The notes under the pieces were generated by a model. It worked only from the letters and a program-made list of their open reading frames with translations, was not told the origin of the DNA and made no database searches. From assembly GCA_008729055.1 (NCBI GenBank), contig SDUX01000005.1, positions 2,744,559-2,808,558 on the forward strand: 64,000 nucleotides of DNA, written 5' to 3'. A program made the translations under genes and the position numbers. Below, in pieces: positions 20,155 to 31,768 of the stretch (position 1 is the first letter of the stretch; every line of letters starts with the position of its first letter). Source of the DNA: Pyropia haitanensis (lineage: Eukaryota > Rhodophyta > Bangiophyceae > Bangiales > Bangiaceae).

Positions 20155-21322
20155 ATGGCCTTTGTCTCGGCCGTGAGCCTGAGCGTGGCGACGCCCCGCG
20201 TCGGCGCGTCGGCGCAGTCGTCGTTTGCGGGCGCGCGCTTTGTGCGCGCCGCCGTGACGCCGGCGGCCGCGAAGATCGACACCACCATCCGCGCCGAGGC
20301 GAGCAAGTCGGTGCCCTTCTGGGAGCGCCCGGCGACGCTTGACAAGGCTTACGCTGGCGGTACGCGATGCTCGCGGATCTGTGGGCTGCTGTGAGGGGTC
20401 GAGAGCGTCTTTGTTTTTGTGTGGGAGTGCGCCATTGTGGGAATGGATGCCGTTGGTGGTGTCACGGTGTTTTTGGGCACGGGCGGGGTATCCAATCGTG
20501 CGGAGTGTGCGGGTGTGCGGGGTCCGGTTGAGGCCCTGTGGGTGGCATGGGGAGACGCTCCGACTGTGCGCTGTTCCAGGCATTGACAGCAAGCTTGTTT
20601 CCTCAAGGGTGGATTGCTTGTCACGCGCTTTGTTGTTTTGTTGGTGTGCAATTGTCGTGCAGATGTGGGCTTTGATCCGCTCGGCTTCTCGGGCGCCTTT
20701 GACCTCAAGTGGTACGTTGCCGGCACGGTCCGCGGTGTGGCGTCGGTCCGTGCGTGGGCGGACCGGTGATGGATGCCATGCGAGGTGTGGGTGTGAACGT
20801 TTGTGTAGGCGACGCCCGCTTGAGCTCCTGGACTGACTGTTTCCTGGTCATTCCTGTGCGTGATCTTGTATTGCTTTTTGCGGTGTTGCGCTTTGTAGGC
20901 TGGTTGAGGCTGAGCTGAAGCACTGCAGGATTGCCATGCTCGGCGCTCTCGGCATGATCTTCCCCGAGTTTTACCACCTGCCCAACCCGGCCTACTCGCA
21001 GACCAACCCGCTTGCGGCGGTGCCGTCGGTGGGCTTTGCGCCGATTGCGCAGATCCTGCTCTTCATGGTTGTCCTGGAGGCCATCTCGTACCAGAAGATC
21101 ACGTACAACCCGTCGGCGCCCGCCGGTGACTTTGGCTTTGACCCGCTGGGCCTGTCCAAGAACGAGTCGGCGCGCAAGAGATTCGCGCTGTCGGAGGTGA
21201 AGAACGGGCGCCTGGCCATGATTGCGTGCGGCGGCATGATCCACCACGCGCTCATCACGCACCAGGGCCCGATCTCCCAGATCCAGTCTGGCCAGTTCAT
21301 TGGTGGCGACTACCCCTTCTAA
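20155..21322 (+). CDS. LHCR: LHCR-type light-harvesting chlorophyll-binding protein, three exons
   Basis: Exons 20155-20359, 20663-20711 and 20899-21322 give 225 residues. Introns are GTACGC...GTGCAG (303 bp) and GTACGT...TTGTAG (187 bp). The protein binds chlorophyll in the thylakoid and feeds photosystem I in red algae. The N-terminus (MAFVSAVSLSVATPRVGASA) is a stroma-type transit peptide with no ER signal peptide. Motifs are DVGFDPLGF before helix 1; helix 1 EAELKHCRIAMLGALGM, with Cys where most relatives have Gly; helix 2 FAPIAQILLFMVVLEAISYQ; DFGFDPLGL; and helix 3 RFALSEVKNGRLAMIACGGM with the Glu/Asn-His-Arg ligand pattern. Length is usual for LHCR. Both introns fall exactly in frame around the first FDPLGF motif. 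High confidence in family; which LHCR paralogue is not decidable. Confidence 0.95.
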
Positions 21323-21719
21323 GCGCGCGCGGCCACCGCGTGTGTACGTGCGTGCTCGCCGCGCCTGGCATGGTGTTGATTGCCGGTGCGTTGTCACGTT
21401 CAGGGGGTTCTCGTGCGGCTGTGCGTGGCACTGTGGCGTCGCCTGCCACGTTGTATTGCTGGTGGAAGGCCCCGTGTGCAGGTGCCTGCCGTGCGTTTGC
21501 TGCGACGAGGGGTGCCTCCCAGACATTCAGTTTTTTTTTCTGTCTCTTGCTTTATACTTTGTCTCTCGTGTTACGTGTGCTTGCCGGTGCGGTGGTGCCT
21601 CGGCCCAGTCGGTGCTCAAAGGCGGGGTCCTCAGCGCGCGTCATACAGACAGACGGCTTTGCCGTTGTCGACTGGGGAGGCCCTGCGGACGCCCGCCCCG
21701 TCGTTGCTGGCGTTGCCAC

Positions 21720-21745
21720 ACCGCCATGCGGACCCACCGCCACAA

Positions 21746-21780
<35 letters not shown>

Positions 21781-22271
21781 CGCACCACCCGCCCGTGCCG
21801 CGCCGCCGCCCCCACGGGCACCCCGCCGCCCCCACGGGCACCCCGCCGCCCGCGCGCGGGCCGCGGCAGCCCGCCGGGCGGCACGCCCCCAACGGCCACC
21901 GCCGCCCGCGGGGCGGGGGGCGGCCACCCGACGCGGCACCCCCTCCCCCCCCCGGCCAGCACGCCCGCCCGCCCCCCCCCCCGCCGTCGCCCGGTGCGCC
22001 CCGTGTGGCCAGCCCCGACGGCGGCGCCGCGTGCGCCGCGCCGCGCAGCGCCGCGCCGCGCCGCGCCGCGCCGCGCAGCGCCGCGCAGCGCCGCGCCGCG
22101 CCGCGCCGCGCCGCGTCGGCCGGCGGATGCCGCCCGCCGCGCCGCCGCCCGGCCGTGGCCGCCACGGCGGGGCGGCGGTCCACGGCCCGCCCGGCGCGCC
22201 GCCGCCGCCGCCAGCGTGCGCGCGCCGCGGGGCCGCGCCGGCCGCCGGGCGGCGGTGGCGGGCGGCGGCCG

Positions 22272-22321
<50 letters not shown>

Positions 22322-22813
22322 TGCCGCCGCTGCCGCCGCTGCCGCCGCCACCGCCGCCACCGCCGCTGCCGCCGCCGCCGCTGCCGCCGCTCTCGGCCAG
22401 CGGCGGTGCCGCCAACGTGCCGCCGTGGCAGCGGCCGCCGCGGCACGCGGCTCGACCCGCGACGCAGCCGCCGCCGCCGCCGCGGCCGCCGCCACCCACC
22501 GCCCCCCGACGCGCGGCTGGGTGCCCGCCACCGCGGCGCCGCCGCCGCCGCCGCCGCGGCAGGGCACGGCACAGGCGTGCCGCGCCGGCGCCAGTACCCA
22601 CGGCGACGGCGGCGACACCCCCCCACGCGGCCCGCCGCGATCGACCGCACGGGCAACACCAAAGGCCGCCGCTGTGGAGATCTGCACCGCCGCGACAACA
22701 ACGCCCCGCCCCCCAGACCCCCCCCCCCCGCCCCCCCCCCCCCCCCCCCGGTGGGCCCCGCCGCGTCGGCAGCCCCCGCGACAGCCGACGCCCCCCCCCC
22801 CCCCCCCCGGGCG
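21720..22813. repeat. GCC/CGCCG low-complexity block
   Basis: (GCC)n runs at 21745-21780 and 22270-22400, a CGCCG/CGCAG pentamer array at about 22030-22115 and long C-runs at 22700-22810. Large ORFs exist in all frames here and carry no domain. The block fills the space between the LHCR 3' UTR and the convergent SMP gene. Confidence 0.85.
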
Positions 22814-23372
22814 TCACAGCCCCGCATCGACAAACGCGGCGTAGGAGAGCGCCAGCCGCACCCGCCCGCCGCCGTGCGCCAGCTCCAGCCACACCCGCTG
22901 CACGCCCGCGCCGCGCAGCGACGCGACGCGCACAAAGCCCCGCGCGAGCACCCGCGCGTCGGCCGCCGGCCGCGGCGGCGGCCGGCCGTTGGCGGGGCGG
23001 GCGGCCGCCGCCTGTGGCGACGCGGCGGCGGTGGCCCAGGACGATGGCGCCGCGGCGGCGGCGGCGCTCGCGTCGCCGTCTGGCAGCGGCGCCGCCGCGG
23101 ACGACGCGAGCGCCGGGTCGGCCGCCCGCTTCCGGCGGGGCCACGGCAGCAGCCGCTGCAGCAGGAACGTGTTGTCCCGGTCCGCGTACCGCTCCATGTA
23201 CCGCTGCTGCTGCGCGTGTGTGACCGCGTCCGCCGCGGCCGCCGTAGGGCGCCAGCCGCCGCCGCCGCCGCCGCCGCCGCCGCTGCCGCCGCCATCCCCA
23301 CCGCCGCCACCGCCGCCGCCGTCGCCCGCCGTGGACGCCGCCGCCCCCGCGGTGCCGCCGTCCGCGTCCCCC

Positions 23373-23411
<39 letters not shown>

Positions 23412-24997
23412 TCGGGCCGCAGCGCCGACCCGTCGGCGGCGGCCGCCGCGGCGGCAACGTCGGCCGCCGACAGCGGCGGCAGCGGCACGACGCCGAGTGC
23501 AAACGTGGCGGCCTCGCACACCTCGACGACCAGCACCGCCGTCGACGGGGCCTCGACGAGCACCTCAAAGCTCTCGTTCCACACCGCCCGCCCGCGCCCA
23601 CGGCCGCGGGTGTCGGTCTCGCTGTCGCGCTTGGTCGTCACCGCCTGCGCGCCGACGCTCAGCCGCACGTACGCGTCCGACTGGCCGACGGCCGGCACGG
23701 GCACGCCGTCGCACAGGTAGACGACGCCGGCGAGGACGCCGTCGTACTTTGCGGGCACCAGCGCCGCGCGGATGGACGGCCACACCGCCGCAAACTCTGC
23801 CCACGACACGCGGCCGTCGCGGTCCACGTCGAGGCGGGCGGCCAGGTCGGCCGCGTCGGTGGTGCTCAGCCCCCAGTCGCGGAGGCCGACGTGGAGCTCC
23901 GTCACCGACAGGCTGCCGTCGCTGTTGAGGTCGAGCGAGTCAAACAGGCCCCACAGCGCGGGGAAGGACGCCTTGAGCGCCTCCGCGTCGCCCGCCGCCG
24001 CCGCCACCCGCGCCGCGTCGTCGGCCGACGACAGCACCTCGTCCAGCCCCCGCCGCACCGCCGCGCCAGCGGCGGGCGCGGCCCCAACGGGCGGCCCGCC
24101 CAGCGGCCCCCCGGGTGCCCCCAGGTCAATGGCGGCGGTCTTGGGAAAGAGAAACGCCCGCGGCACGTCGCGCGACAGGATGCGGCGGATGAGGGCGGCG
24201 AGCACCGGCACGGCGGTGAGCGGCAGCCGCCGGCCGAGGCTCATCTCCATCCCCACCGTCGGCCGCCCCAGCAGCGCCCAGTGCACGCGCCGCACGTAGG
24301 GCGTCAGCGGGACCATGGTAAAGCCGACCCACACCCGCGCCGCCACGTCCAGGTCCCGCACCGTCACGGGCACCCGCAGCGCGCCGCCGCCCGGCAGCGA
24401 CAGCGCGACGGAGAGGTCCATGGCGGCGTCGCCAATGAGGCGCACGTCAAACTGGAACTGCACCTCGGAGAGCGCCCGGCTGGGCAGCCGCCGGATGGCG
24501 CGCACCAGCGGCGGCCGGCCGCCGAGCGTCAGCCGCTCAATGGCCACCCCCGACACCAGCGGCGGCAGGTCGGCCGCGTCGACGACCGGCTGGAGGACCG
24601 TCGCGATGAGCGCGGCGGTGCTCTTGCGCAGCAGCCGCCACACCGACCGGAGGGCGGCGTTGAGCCACAGCGCGTTCTCGCCCGCCCCGTCGACGGCCTC
24701 GTCCACAGAGCCGCCCCCCCAGCCAGAGCCCACCCCAAAGCTCCCGTACGCGCCCGCCCCGAGCGGCCGCTCGTCCGCCAGCCGCCGCCGCCGCCGCCGC
24801 ACCGCCGCCAGGTGGGCGACCGCCGCGCCCGCGGCGGCCGCCGCGACCAGCAGCGCCGCCGTCAGCGGGTCGGCGAGGCGGCCGAGCACCGCCACCACCG
24901 CGACGGCGGCGGCGGCGGCCAGCCGGCGGCTGGCCGCCGCGGCCGCCGTGGCGAGACGGGCGGTGGCGAGCCGCCGCGCGGGGGGAGGGACGCCCAT
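22814..24997 (-). CDS. SMP-domain membrane contact site protein with EF-hands and C2 (tricalbin/E-Syt-like)
   Basis: 727 residues from ATG 24997, the first ATG after a low-complexity leader. Order seen: a hydrophobic N-terminal segment (about 40-65, LADPLTAALLVAAAAAGAAV); an SMP lipid-transfer domain (about 105-292, ENALWLNAALRSVWRLLR to PRAFLFPKTAAIDL); two EF-hand loops, D356-N358-D360-G-E367 (DLNSDGSLSVTE) and D390-D392-D394-G-E401 (DVDRDGRVSWAE); then a C2 domain starting GVLAGVVYLCDG (about 418). After strand EVCEAATFA (about 500) there is a Gly/Ala insertion of roughly 180 residues, and the last C2 strands return at the C-terminus (ARGFVRVASLRGAGVQRVW). Family members tether ER to plasma membrane and move lipid in a Ca2+-controlled way. 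EF-hands between SMP and C2 are not part of animal E-Syts, yeast tricalbins or plant SYTs as I know them. Reading direction is opposite to LHCR. Confidence 0.85.
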
Positions 24998-25383
24998 GAC
25001 GAGGGCGAGAGGGCGCGGGGGGGGGGGACGGGGGGGTGCCCCGCCCCCAGCCGAGTCGCCGGCACGGCCGCGCCGGTGGGGGGGACCGCAGCGGCCGCCG
25101 GTGGCCGCCGCCGCCGCCGCCGCCGCCCGCCGCCGCCGCCCGCCCCGCCCACCGCCCCGCCGGCACCGGGACGGGGGCGCCGCCACCGCGGCCGCGGCGC
25201 GGCGCGGCCGCCGCCGCCGCCGCTGCCGCGGCCGCCACGGGCGTCGCCACCGCGGGCGGCCGCCGCCCCCCCCAGACAGGAAGAAAGGCCGCCGCCGTTG
25301 CCGCCGACGGGCCAACGGGGAAGAGCGTGGCGGTGGCAGGGGCGCCCACCGCCGCGGCCGCCGTCGCTGCCGCCGCCGTCGCT

Positions 25384-25435
<52 letters not shown>

Positions 25436-26440
25436 GGGGCGGCGGCCGCGCCGCCGGCGGCACGCCCATCTGGCTGCCGCCACTGGCGACGGCACCGCGG
25501 GTGGGGGTGGCGGTACCTGCTGGAAACCACAGGGGGGGAGGGGTCACGCTGGTGGGTGCGGGACCGCGCGGGGGAGGGAAGGGGGTGAGGGGAAGCAGGG
25601 GACCAGCAGCGCCGGCGCCACGGTGGTTGCCAGTGGGAGCAGGGGCGACCGCGCGGGGGGCGGTGGGCAGCCTGGCGGGGACGGGGGGAGGGGGGGGGGG
25701 GGGGGGGGGGAGGAACGCGGCGACGCTGCGCGGGGCGGCGCGGGGGTGCTTGGCAGGGGCGGGGGTGGGTGGCGGCGTGGGGGGGTCAGCCGCGGAGAGG
25801 GGGGAGCGCCGGGCGGCGCGCGGCACGACGGGGGGCGCGGCTGCACAGGCACGGGCCGCTTCTCTCGGGAGGAGCCGCGGGCCAAGGATGCGGGTGCGCG
25901 GGATCTGGCGCTGTCTTGTTCTTGTGCGCCACCGACCATTTGTTTATTTTGGACGGGGCTACATACTCGTGCTTCTCGACCACTTTTCCTCGTGGAGATG
26001 GCTGGAAGCGCGCCCGACCCGTTTTGAAACAGGGCTGGACGCGGCGATCTTGCGTGCACTCAATTGGGCGCCCGGTCGCTACTTGTCATAACCACCCTTG
26101 CGGACGGGGCCAGGGATGCCAATTGCCGCAGTTTTAATTCTCACGAGGCTCCAACAATCCAGAATGCAACGAGACAAGCCGGCCCGAGGGCGATTCACGG
26201 TTATTGGTGTCTTAAGACCGGACTCAACTTGTGTCCCAGATTCCAAGTGCAACTTAGATGAATTTATATATGGTCCTTGTCTGGAGTTCAACTGATCGCA
26301 GTCCTACGGTTCTGCTGGCAACCAAGCGCACCCGCCGCGTGCTCTACCTTTCAGCGCGCCCTGAGACGCGTCACCCAGTCGCCCGTGTCCGCGGCTTGCC
26401 CGCCCTTTACATCGGCTGAGGGTGAGCGCGCCATTTTTTG
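24998..26440. other. GC-rich upstream region of the SMP gene and spacer
   Basis: 25060-25460 is (GCC)n-rich and 25690-25715 a G-run; open frames on both strands look compositional. 25880-26440 has balanced composition but no gene I recognise. Confidence 0.5.
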
Positions 26441-26545
26441 CTGAGCAGGGTCGCGCCCTTTACGCTGTCTTCAGCGCGCGCGCGCCACTTTTGCTTTGTG
26501 GAGCACTGGCCGAACCATCTGGGCAGAGGGAGGGTGGGAGTGTCT

Positions 26546-26553
26546 TATATAAA
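26546..26553 (+). promoter_or_regulatory. TATA box of Myb-like gene
   Basis: TATATAAA at 26546-26553, about 230 bp before the ATG at 26783, in an otherwise GC-rich upstream region. Confidence 0.5.
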
Positions 26554-26782
26554 GAGACGCACGCACCGCCCCCGGCTCTCTTTTTCGCGTACCTGTGGGC
26601 CATCCCTTCTTGTCTCCTCCCGCGTTTGTGCTGCACTGCCCGAGCTCCTGCCCTCCCCACGCACCCCCCTCCCGTTCGTCCGCACCTTCCCCTCCCTCCT
26701 CTGCTCCCCCCTCCTCCCCGTCCCGTCCAAGATTTTTCCCCCTTCCCCATTTCAAGAAGACCGTCTGCCTGTCCACGGCGGC

Positions 26783-27670
26783 ATGGCGGGCAAGAAGACC
26801 GGGACGTGTGGCGCGGCCTCGGCCCCTCGTTCAAAGAACTTTACTGCCGGGGAGTGTGTCGGCGTGCTCATGGAGGCCACTACCCACTGGGCGGCGTACC
26901 GGGGCAGCCGCACAGGCGACAAGAAGCGCCGGTCTGGCGCCGCCTTGCTGGAGGCGTTTGTCAACGCCACGCCGGCCAAGGACCGCCGCCTAGCGTTGAC
27001 CCGCTCGGCGGAGAGCATCAATAAGAAGATCAAAAATATGCGCTCCCGCTACATGGACACGCATCAGGGGCTGAAGTCGACGGGTATGAGCACGGCCAAG
27101 CGCGAAGACCTCCTGATCAAGTTTGGGGGCGCCGAGCTGTATGGCCTGGCTCGGGAGGCGTTTAAGACGTTCCACGTGTCGACGCAGCTGACAGTGCGTG
27201 AGCCGGTGGACCTCTCTGCCGCCGTGCCGACCGTCGCAGGCGAGATGGGCTCTACCACTGTCGTGCCGTCGCACCCCGGCGCCGGGAGTGCTGTACGCCC
27301 TGTTGGTTCCGGCAACGCCGGTGAGGACGGCGCTGATGCCGCGGAGGAGGATGGGGGACCCGGCAGCGATGGGGGCAGCATCGGAAGCGATGGGGATATG
27401 GATGGGGAGAGCGGCGCCGAGAGCGCGCATGAGCCAGCCCCATGTGATGGTAGCGCTGGGCGCACTGCCACCGCTGCTGACATTGCTGCGGCCGCATCGC
27501 CGGCCAAGAAGGCAAAGCGGGACACTGCCGTGGGGCTCTTCCGCGAATACATTTCTGAGAAGATGCGCCCCGCGTCTGTCGGCGAAGCGGGAGGCACGAC
27601 GGACAGTGATGTGCGCCAAGCGCTGGTGAATATGATCAATTCCTATGCCGAAAAGGCGCGTCGGGGGTAG
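26783..27670 (+). CDS. Myb/SANT-like DNA-binding protein of a PIF/Harbinger-type transposon
   Basis: 295 residues from ATG 26783 to TAG. The N-terminal 130 residues form a helical trihelix/Myb-SANT-like domain: NFTAGECVGVLMEATTHW, then SINKKIKNMRSRYMDTHQ and FGGAELYGLAREAFKTF. An acidic low-complexity centre follows, then a basic SPAKKAKRD and a short helical tail. A convergent DDE transposase remnant lies 400 bp downstream, the usual two-gene plan of PIF/Harbinger elements, where the Myb-like protein partners the transposase in DNA binding. A related but broken copy is at 34253-35094. The frame is intact and could be functional. Confidence 0.75.
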   Translation: MAGKKTGTCGAASAPRSKNFTAGECVGVLMEATTHWAAYRGSRTGDKKRRSGAALLEAFVNATPAKDRRLALTRSAESINKKIKNMRSRYMDTHQGLKSTGMSTAKREDLLIKFGGAELYGLAREAFKTFHVSTQLTVREPVDLSAAVPTVAGEMGSTTVVPSHPGAGSAVRPVGSGNAGEDGADAAEEDGGPGSDGGSIGSDGDMDGESGAESAHEPAPCDGSAGRTATAADIAAAASPAKKAKRDTAVGLFREYISEKMRPASVGEAGGTTDSDVRQALVNMINSYAEKARRG

Positions 27671-28078
27671 GCACAGGTCTCGTATCAAAGTTTCTGAACG
27701 TACGTGTTCTCCACTTTGCATTGCTATCAATACAATGAAAGTGCAGGCGAGCGCCGGTTCACGCAATGCAATGTGGTTCAATCGCCGTTTTGTCTACCTC
27801 TCTCCCTCGCCAGTGACCGCCACAACGATTCCAAGTCTCCGCCTGGCTCCATCCACTAGGCGTGCTCCCCCCCCCCCCCCCTCTCCCCATGACCCATTCA
27901 AAAAAACCGCTCCATACGTGTAGTGGGGACCGCACCACCCCGTAACCCACCGACGCCCCTGCATGAGCCCCCCCTCCGCTCTCTTCTGCGATGGGCGCGG
28001 CTCGATCCTGCATCCGCAGTCCACTCCCCGCCCCTCCAGCCCCGCCGGCCATTACCCTCCCCCGGCCGCAAACGATGA

Positions 28079-29110
28079 CTACTCGGCATTGTCCACCCAC
28101 GGCAGCCCGAGAGCCTTGACCAGCTCGATACGGCGCTGTGCGCCGGCCGAAGAGACCGCATCGCCACAGTCAGGCGCAGCGAAAGCGGGCTCCTCCTCCT
28201 CAGAGTCCGCCCAAGCCTCCTTGTCGTAAGCACCGTTGCGCTCCTCCAAAAAATTGTGGAGAAGGACGCAGAGCTCCTGCACACTGGCAGCCAGGGCTGG
28301 GTGGGCGTTCGTCATGCGCAGCACATGCCAGCGTCCTTTCAGCCTCCCATTCGCGTTTTCTACAACCACACGCATTTTGGCGTGCAGGTGGTTAAACCGT
28401 CTCATTGACGCCACGTTGGGGCCGTGCATGTCCGCCTCACGGAACGGGGTGGTCTAACAAAAAGGGGAGGGAGGGGGGGGCGGGAGAGCACAGCAGACAG
28501 GCGGATATCGCAAGATAGGCATTGCACGCGGGGGGGGATACAGCAGCTACCCAGTGAAGCTGGAGAGAAGTACTGGTCAGCATCCAATGGTCGCCGAAAC
28601 ACAGAGGGCGGCCTGCGACACACGCACACGGCGCGCGCAATCAACGCCCTTGTGCAGGACCTTCCCCCATTACTCCTCCTTCCCTCCACTTCCCGCCCTC
28701 CCCCCCCCTCACCCTCTTCCGCCGCCCTCAGACCTCCCACCTCTCCAACCCACCGCGCCCTCAGACCCCCAAAGCAGCCGGTCCCCCACCCCCTCCCCGA
28801 CACTGCGACACGTCCCCGTTCTTCCTTGAAGAGCAACTCACCAGAAATGGAGCCAGCGCAAAGCCGGCATCCCCGAGAACAAACTCCCCGTCTTCCAAAG
28901 GGGGCGGAAAGCTGCCAGGGTGAAGCATAGATCGATATCACGACCGCCCTTTAAAAGCCGCGGAGTCCCCACGCGACCCAGGGAAACCCCCAATGAAGAA
29001 GCGCACCAGCCGCGTGTCTGTGATGGCAATCAACAGGAGAGAACACCGCTCGCGCTTCGAGCCCCGCCGACGGGTGGCGGGTGCGCGACGTGGGTTTGCG
29101 CAACCGTTTC
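28079..29110 (-). pseudogene. PIF/Harbinger DDE transposase, two exons with a nonsense codon
   Basis: Minus strand. The upstream exon reads ...LLIAITDTRLVRFFIGGFPGS..., then an in-frame TGA (28938-28940), then DGEFVLGDAGFALAPFL. A GTGAGT donor follows (exon ends at 28842). The acceptor TTAG leads into the exon starting at 28453, TTPFREADMHGPNVA, then MRVVVENANGRLKGRWHVLR and VQELCVLLHNFLEE. It ends ALGLPWVDNAE at 28079. TD, the GDAGF Asp and the VENANGRLKGRW block are the hallmark order of the Harbinger nuclease. The 5' portion carrying the first catalytic Asp was not found. The nonsense codon and missing 5' end make it a likely pseudogene. Confidence 0.8.
28454..28841 (-). other. intron of the Harbinger transposase
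   Basis: GTGAGTTG donor and a pyrimidine-rich tract ending CCCCTTTTTGTTAG. Removing it joins APFL to TTPFRE in frame, matching the family consensus at that position. Confidence 0.75.
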
Positions 29111-29978
29111 TTCGCGTCCGCCACGGATTTTGCGTTGGAGGCGGGAGTTATCTTGGCTCATGCGGGGAGTACAGAGAAGGGGCTGCGGTGGGGGGCCTTG
29201 TACAGTCGATACCCAGTAATTGTTGCCCACCCCAACTGCCAGATCAGGAGAGTTTTAGAGTGCGTCCACCTACGTCAAACCTGGTCGCGACGATCTCATA
29301 TTAGCTTTCGCACTTTTCATTTCACACCCCACGTGACTCTGCAATGTCCAGTTGGCCAATGGGAGCGCACGAGGGCCTCCTGCGACTCCTGAATCGTGAG
29401 GGAGTGGTCCACTGTAATTAAAGGAGAAGTCTTGGAGAGAATTATTAGAAATAGCTGTAGGGGAGTCCGTGCCAGGCCGACGTGGTCCCCCATCCCTCTC
29501 GCCGAGTGCCTTTTCCTACCCCACCGATCGACCCCGGTTTTCCGCCCCCCGATCACGGACCTGCACCTGCACCGCATCGACTTTCCCTGCGACGAAGCGT
29601 TGCCTTTCCACCATCACTGGGTTGCTTTGATTGCTGTCCCCAAGGTGTCCCCTCCCCCGTCCCCATCCGCTCCACTCTTCCAATAGGGGCGTGGCTGGTG
29701 CGTCTTCCTTCTTCGGCCCACCCCATCTTGCCATCCAGCGCACGTGCTGCCAACAACAGGCACCGCGCCGTTGGTCGTTGCGTGCTCTTTCCCTCTCCCT
29801 GGGACGCGCTGCCAAGCCTGCTCCCGCAATGATCTACCACCCGCGCTATTCCCGTGCACGCGTCTGGACAATACTCTCAGCTGCGTCAAGCCACGAGCTT
29901 TCATTAATGCCAACTCAGCATCGGTATACGTTCTCATTGCTCTATGTTTGTGCTTCGCGTGTTTTTGACCGCCCCCGT
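29111..29978. other. spacer, no gene seen
   Basis: Should contain the 5' part and end of the Harbinger element, but no further transposase motif or terminal inverted repeat was found. Composition is mixed, with C-rich patches. Confidence 0.4.
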
Positions 29979-30500
29979 TGTGACAAACCCCGAATCTGAG
30001 TTTGAATATGCGGACCAAGTGGCTCAGAATTGAGATTGGATTTCACGCGACTCATGAGTGAAATACTCCAATTTCAGCTTGAAGTTCCGACTTGGACTTT
30101 CGGCACCCCATTTGCAAAGTATTGCGGTGGTTCGTATGTTGGGGACTTTCGTGCAAGAGCCAGACGGATTTCTACGCTTGCTTGCTTTGATTGTGTAGCC
30201 TTTTTATTGGGTGGTCTGAGTGTTCATTTTTTTGCGTGTTTTGCGAGGGGTGTGCGCGCGCATGCGTGCACACGAGGGTTTATTTGCGCGGGACTGCAAA
30301 GCGGGGAGGGTCCCCCTTGGCTGCCAAGTAAACTCCGTCTGGCTCCGACACATCTTTTTCGTGCCTTGGCGAGTCGGCCACTCGTCACACGCAAGTCGCG
30401 TGTTGGTGTTATACGGGCTGCTTCCGGTGTTCCAAGTTGGGACCCGAGCGTGCGTGTTCCGCCCCCACAAGTTGTGGGTGGGCGTAGCCGTACTGCTACA
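29979..30500 (-). mobile_element. solo LTR (family A), second copy
   Basis: Inverted copy of the LTR at 15459-15983, running TGTGACAAACCCCG to GTACTGCTACA on the plus strand. It is flanked by CCCGT on both sides (29974-29978 and 30501-30505). ORFs across it are translations of the LTR. Confidence 0.9.
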
Positions 30501-31768
30501 CCCGTTTCGTCATGCCTAGCTGGAGACGATCCAGCGTGTCGATACGGACGCGTACAGCCACGCCGTGATTCTTTTTCCTCGGTTCTTTTTGCTCATGATT
30601 GCTTGGTTTTTCTTCAACCCATACCTGATCGCTTGTCTGTATGTTCGCGTCCATTGTTGACTCAACAGAAAAGCTCCTTCTCTTCGGAGGATGCCTCCTC
30701 GCTCTGGACCTGGTTCCCTTCAAGGTGTGACCTGGAATAAAATTGGCCGCAACGCTCGGACGCGACCGTTAGCCGCTGTCAGGTTTGCTGCGCTGATGGT
30801 CATGACAGCTGCAGTTGATATGCTTAGCTCCGCTTTCGCGATGGCGGCGCCGTGTCCCCGCGATACAGGAATTGGCCGGCGGTCACGCCTGGGCATGTGA
30901 GATACTCTGAAGGCCCTAACCGACCACGACATTCGTCTCTTTTTTCGGATGGAGCGCATCTGCACACGATGCTCCGAATCCTTTTGCGTACTACAACTGG
31001 AAAGTTTTTTGCGCCGTGAACGTGCAGGTCGCTGCAGGTGCAGCCCTTCAGGTGCATTTTTTGTCGGCGACTGCAACGGGCTCATGCCACGACAGCGTCG
31101 CCTTGTCCGCGAGTGGCCTCTCCAGGCACCTAGCTGAGGACGGTTCACTGCCCGACGGATACTGATTTTCTGCAGACGACGCGTACGTGGTCGGGAAGAG
31201 AATGTTGACACCGTGGCCGGGGCGCAACTTGCCCTGGGAGCGAGACTCCTTGGACTGCTGTGAGTCATCTTCTCGGATGTTTGACGAGCAGACGGTTGGG
31301 CAGCTCGTGGGCCGGTGGTGCATCCTGTGACAGCCTATCGGTCTTTCTCTTCCCACGGCTACGCAATCGATTCGCGCGTATGCCAAGCTCCATAGCTTTC
31401 TCATTGATCGGAGCAGCGCGGTTCTACCGGTTTTACATGATGACACGGTTGGCGGGTCTGGGGAAGTGCTGTTCCTGGATCGATATGACAACGACACGAG
31501 ACTGCGACATCGTCGTAGGGATGGAGAGAAGTGCCCTCTCCGCGTGGCCATGACGAGGGTTCATAAGGTGAACCAGGCCGGCAGGCCTGCCTGATGAAGC
31601 TTTTTTTTTTAGTGAAGAACTGAGACCACATTGTCTTCCGCGATGAAAGACACTAAGCATACAGCTGACAATATGGTCGCTTGTCTGTCTTCTTGGGGAG
31701 GCTTCCAGCATGCGGTGTACTGGTTCATCATGCATCATGGACATCGGGCCCCGTGCGCGACGGCTCGC
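30501..31768. other. no recognisable feature
   Basis: Moderate GC, short ORFs on both strands without conserved motifs; a T-run at about 31600. Confidence 0.4.

Noticed and set aside
21226..25588. Very long plus-strand ORFs (665 and 1402 codons) over the GCC-rich region
   Set aside because: Composition-driven; they run antisense through the SMP/EF-hand/C2 gene and carry no domain, while the minus frame has clear motifs.
26100..29480. Terminal inverted repeats and TWA duplication for the Harbinger element
   Set aside because: Compared both flanks by eye and found no convincing matching ends, so no element boundary is claimed.
30030..30740. 236-codon plus-strand ORF
   Set aside because: It is a translation of the inverted solo LTR 29979-30500 and has no protein features.
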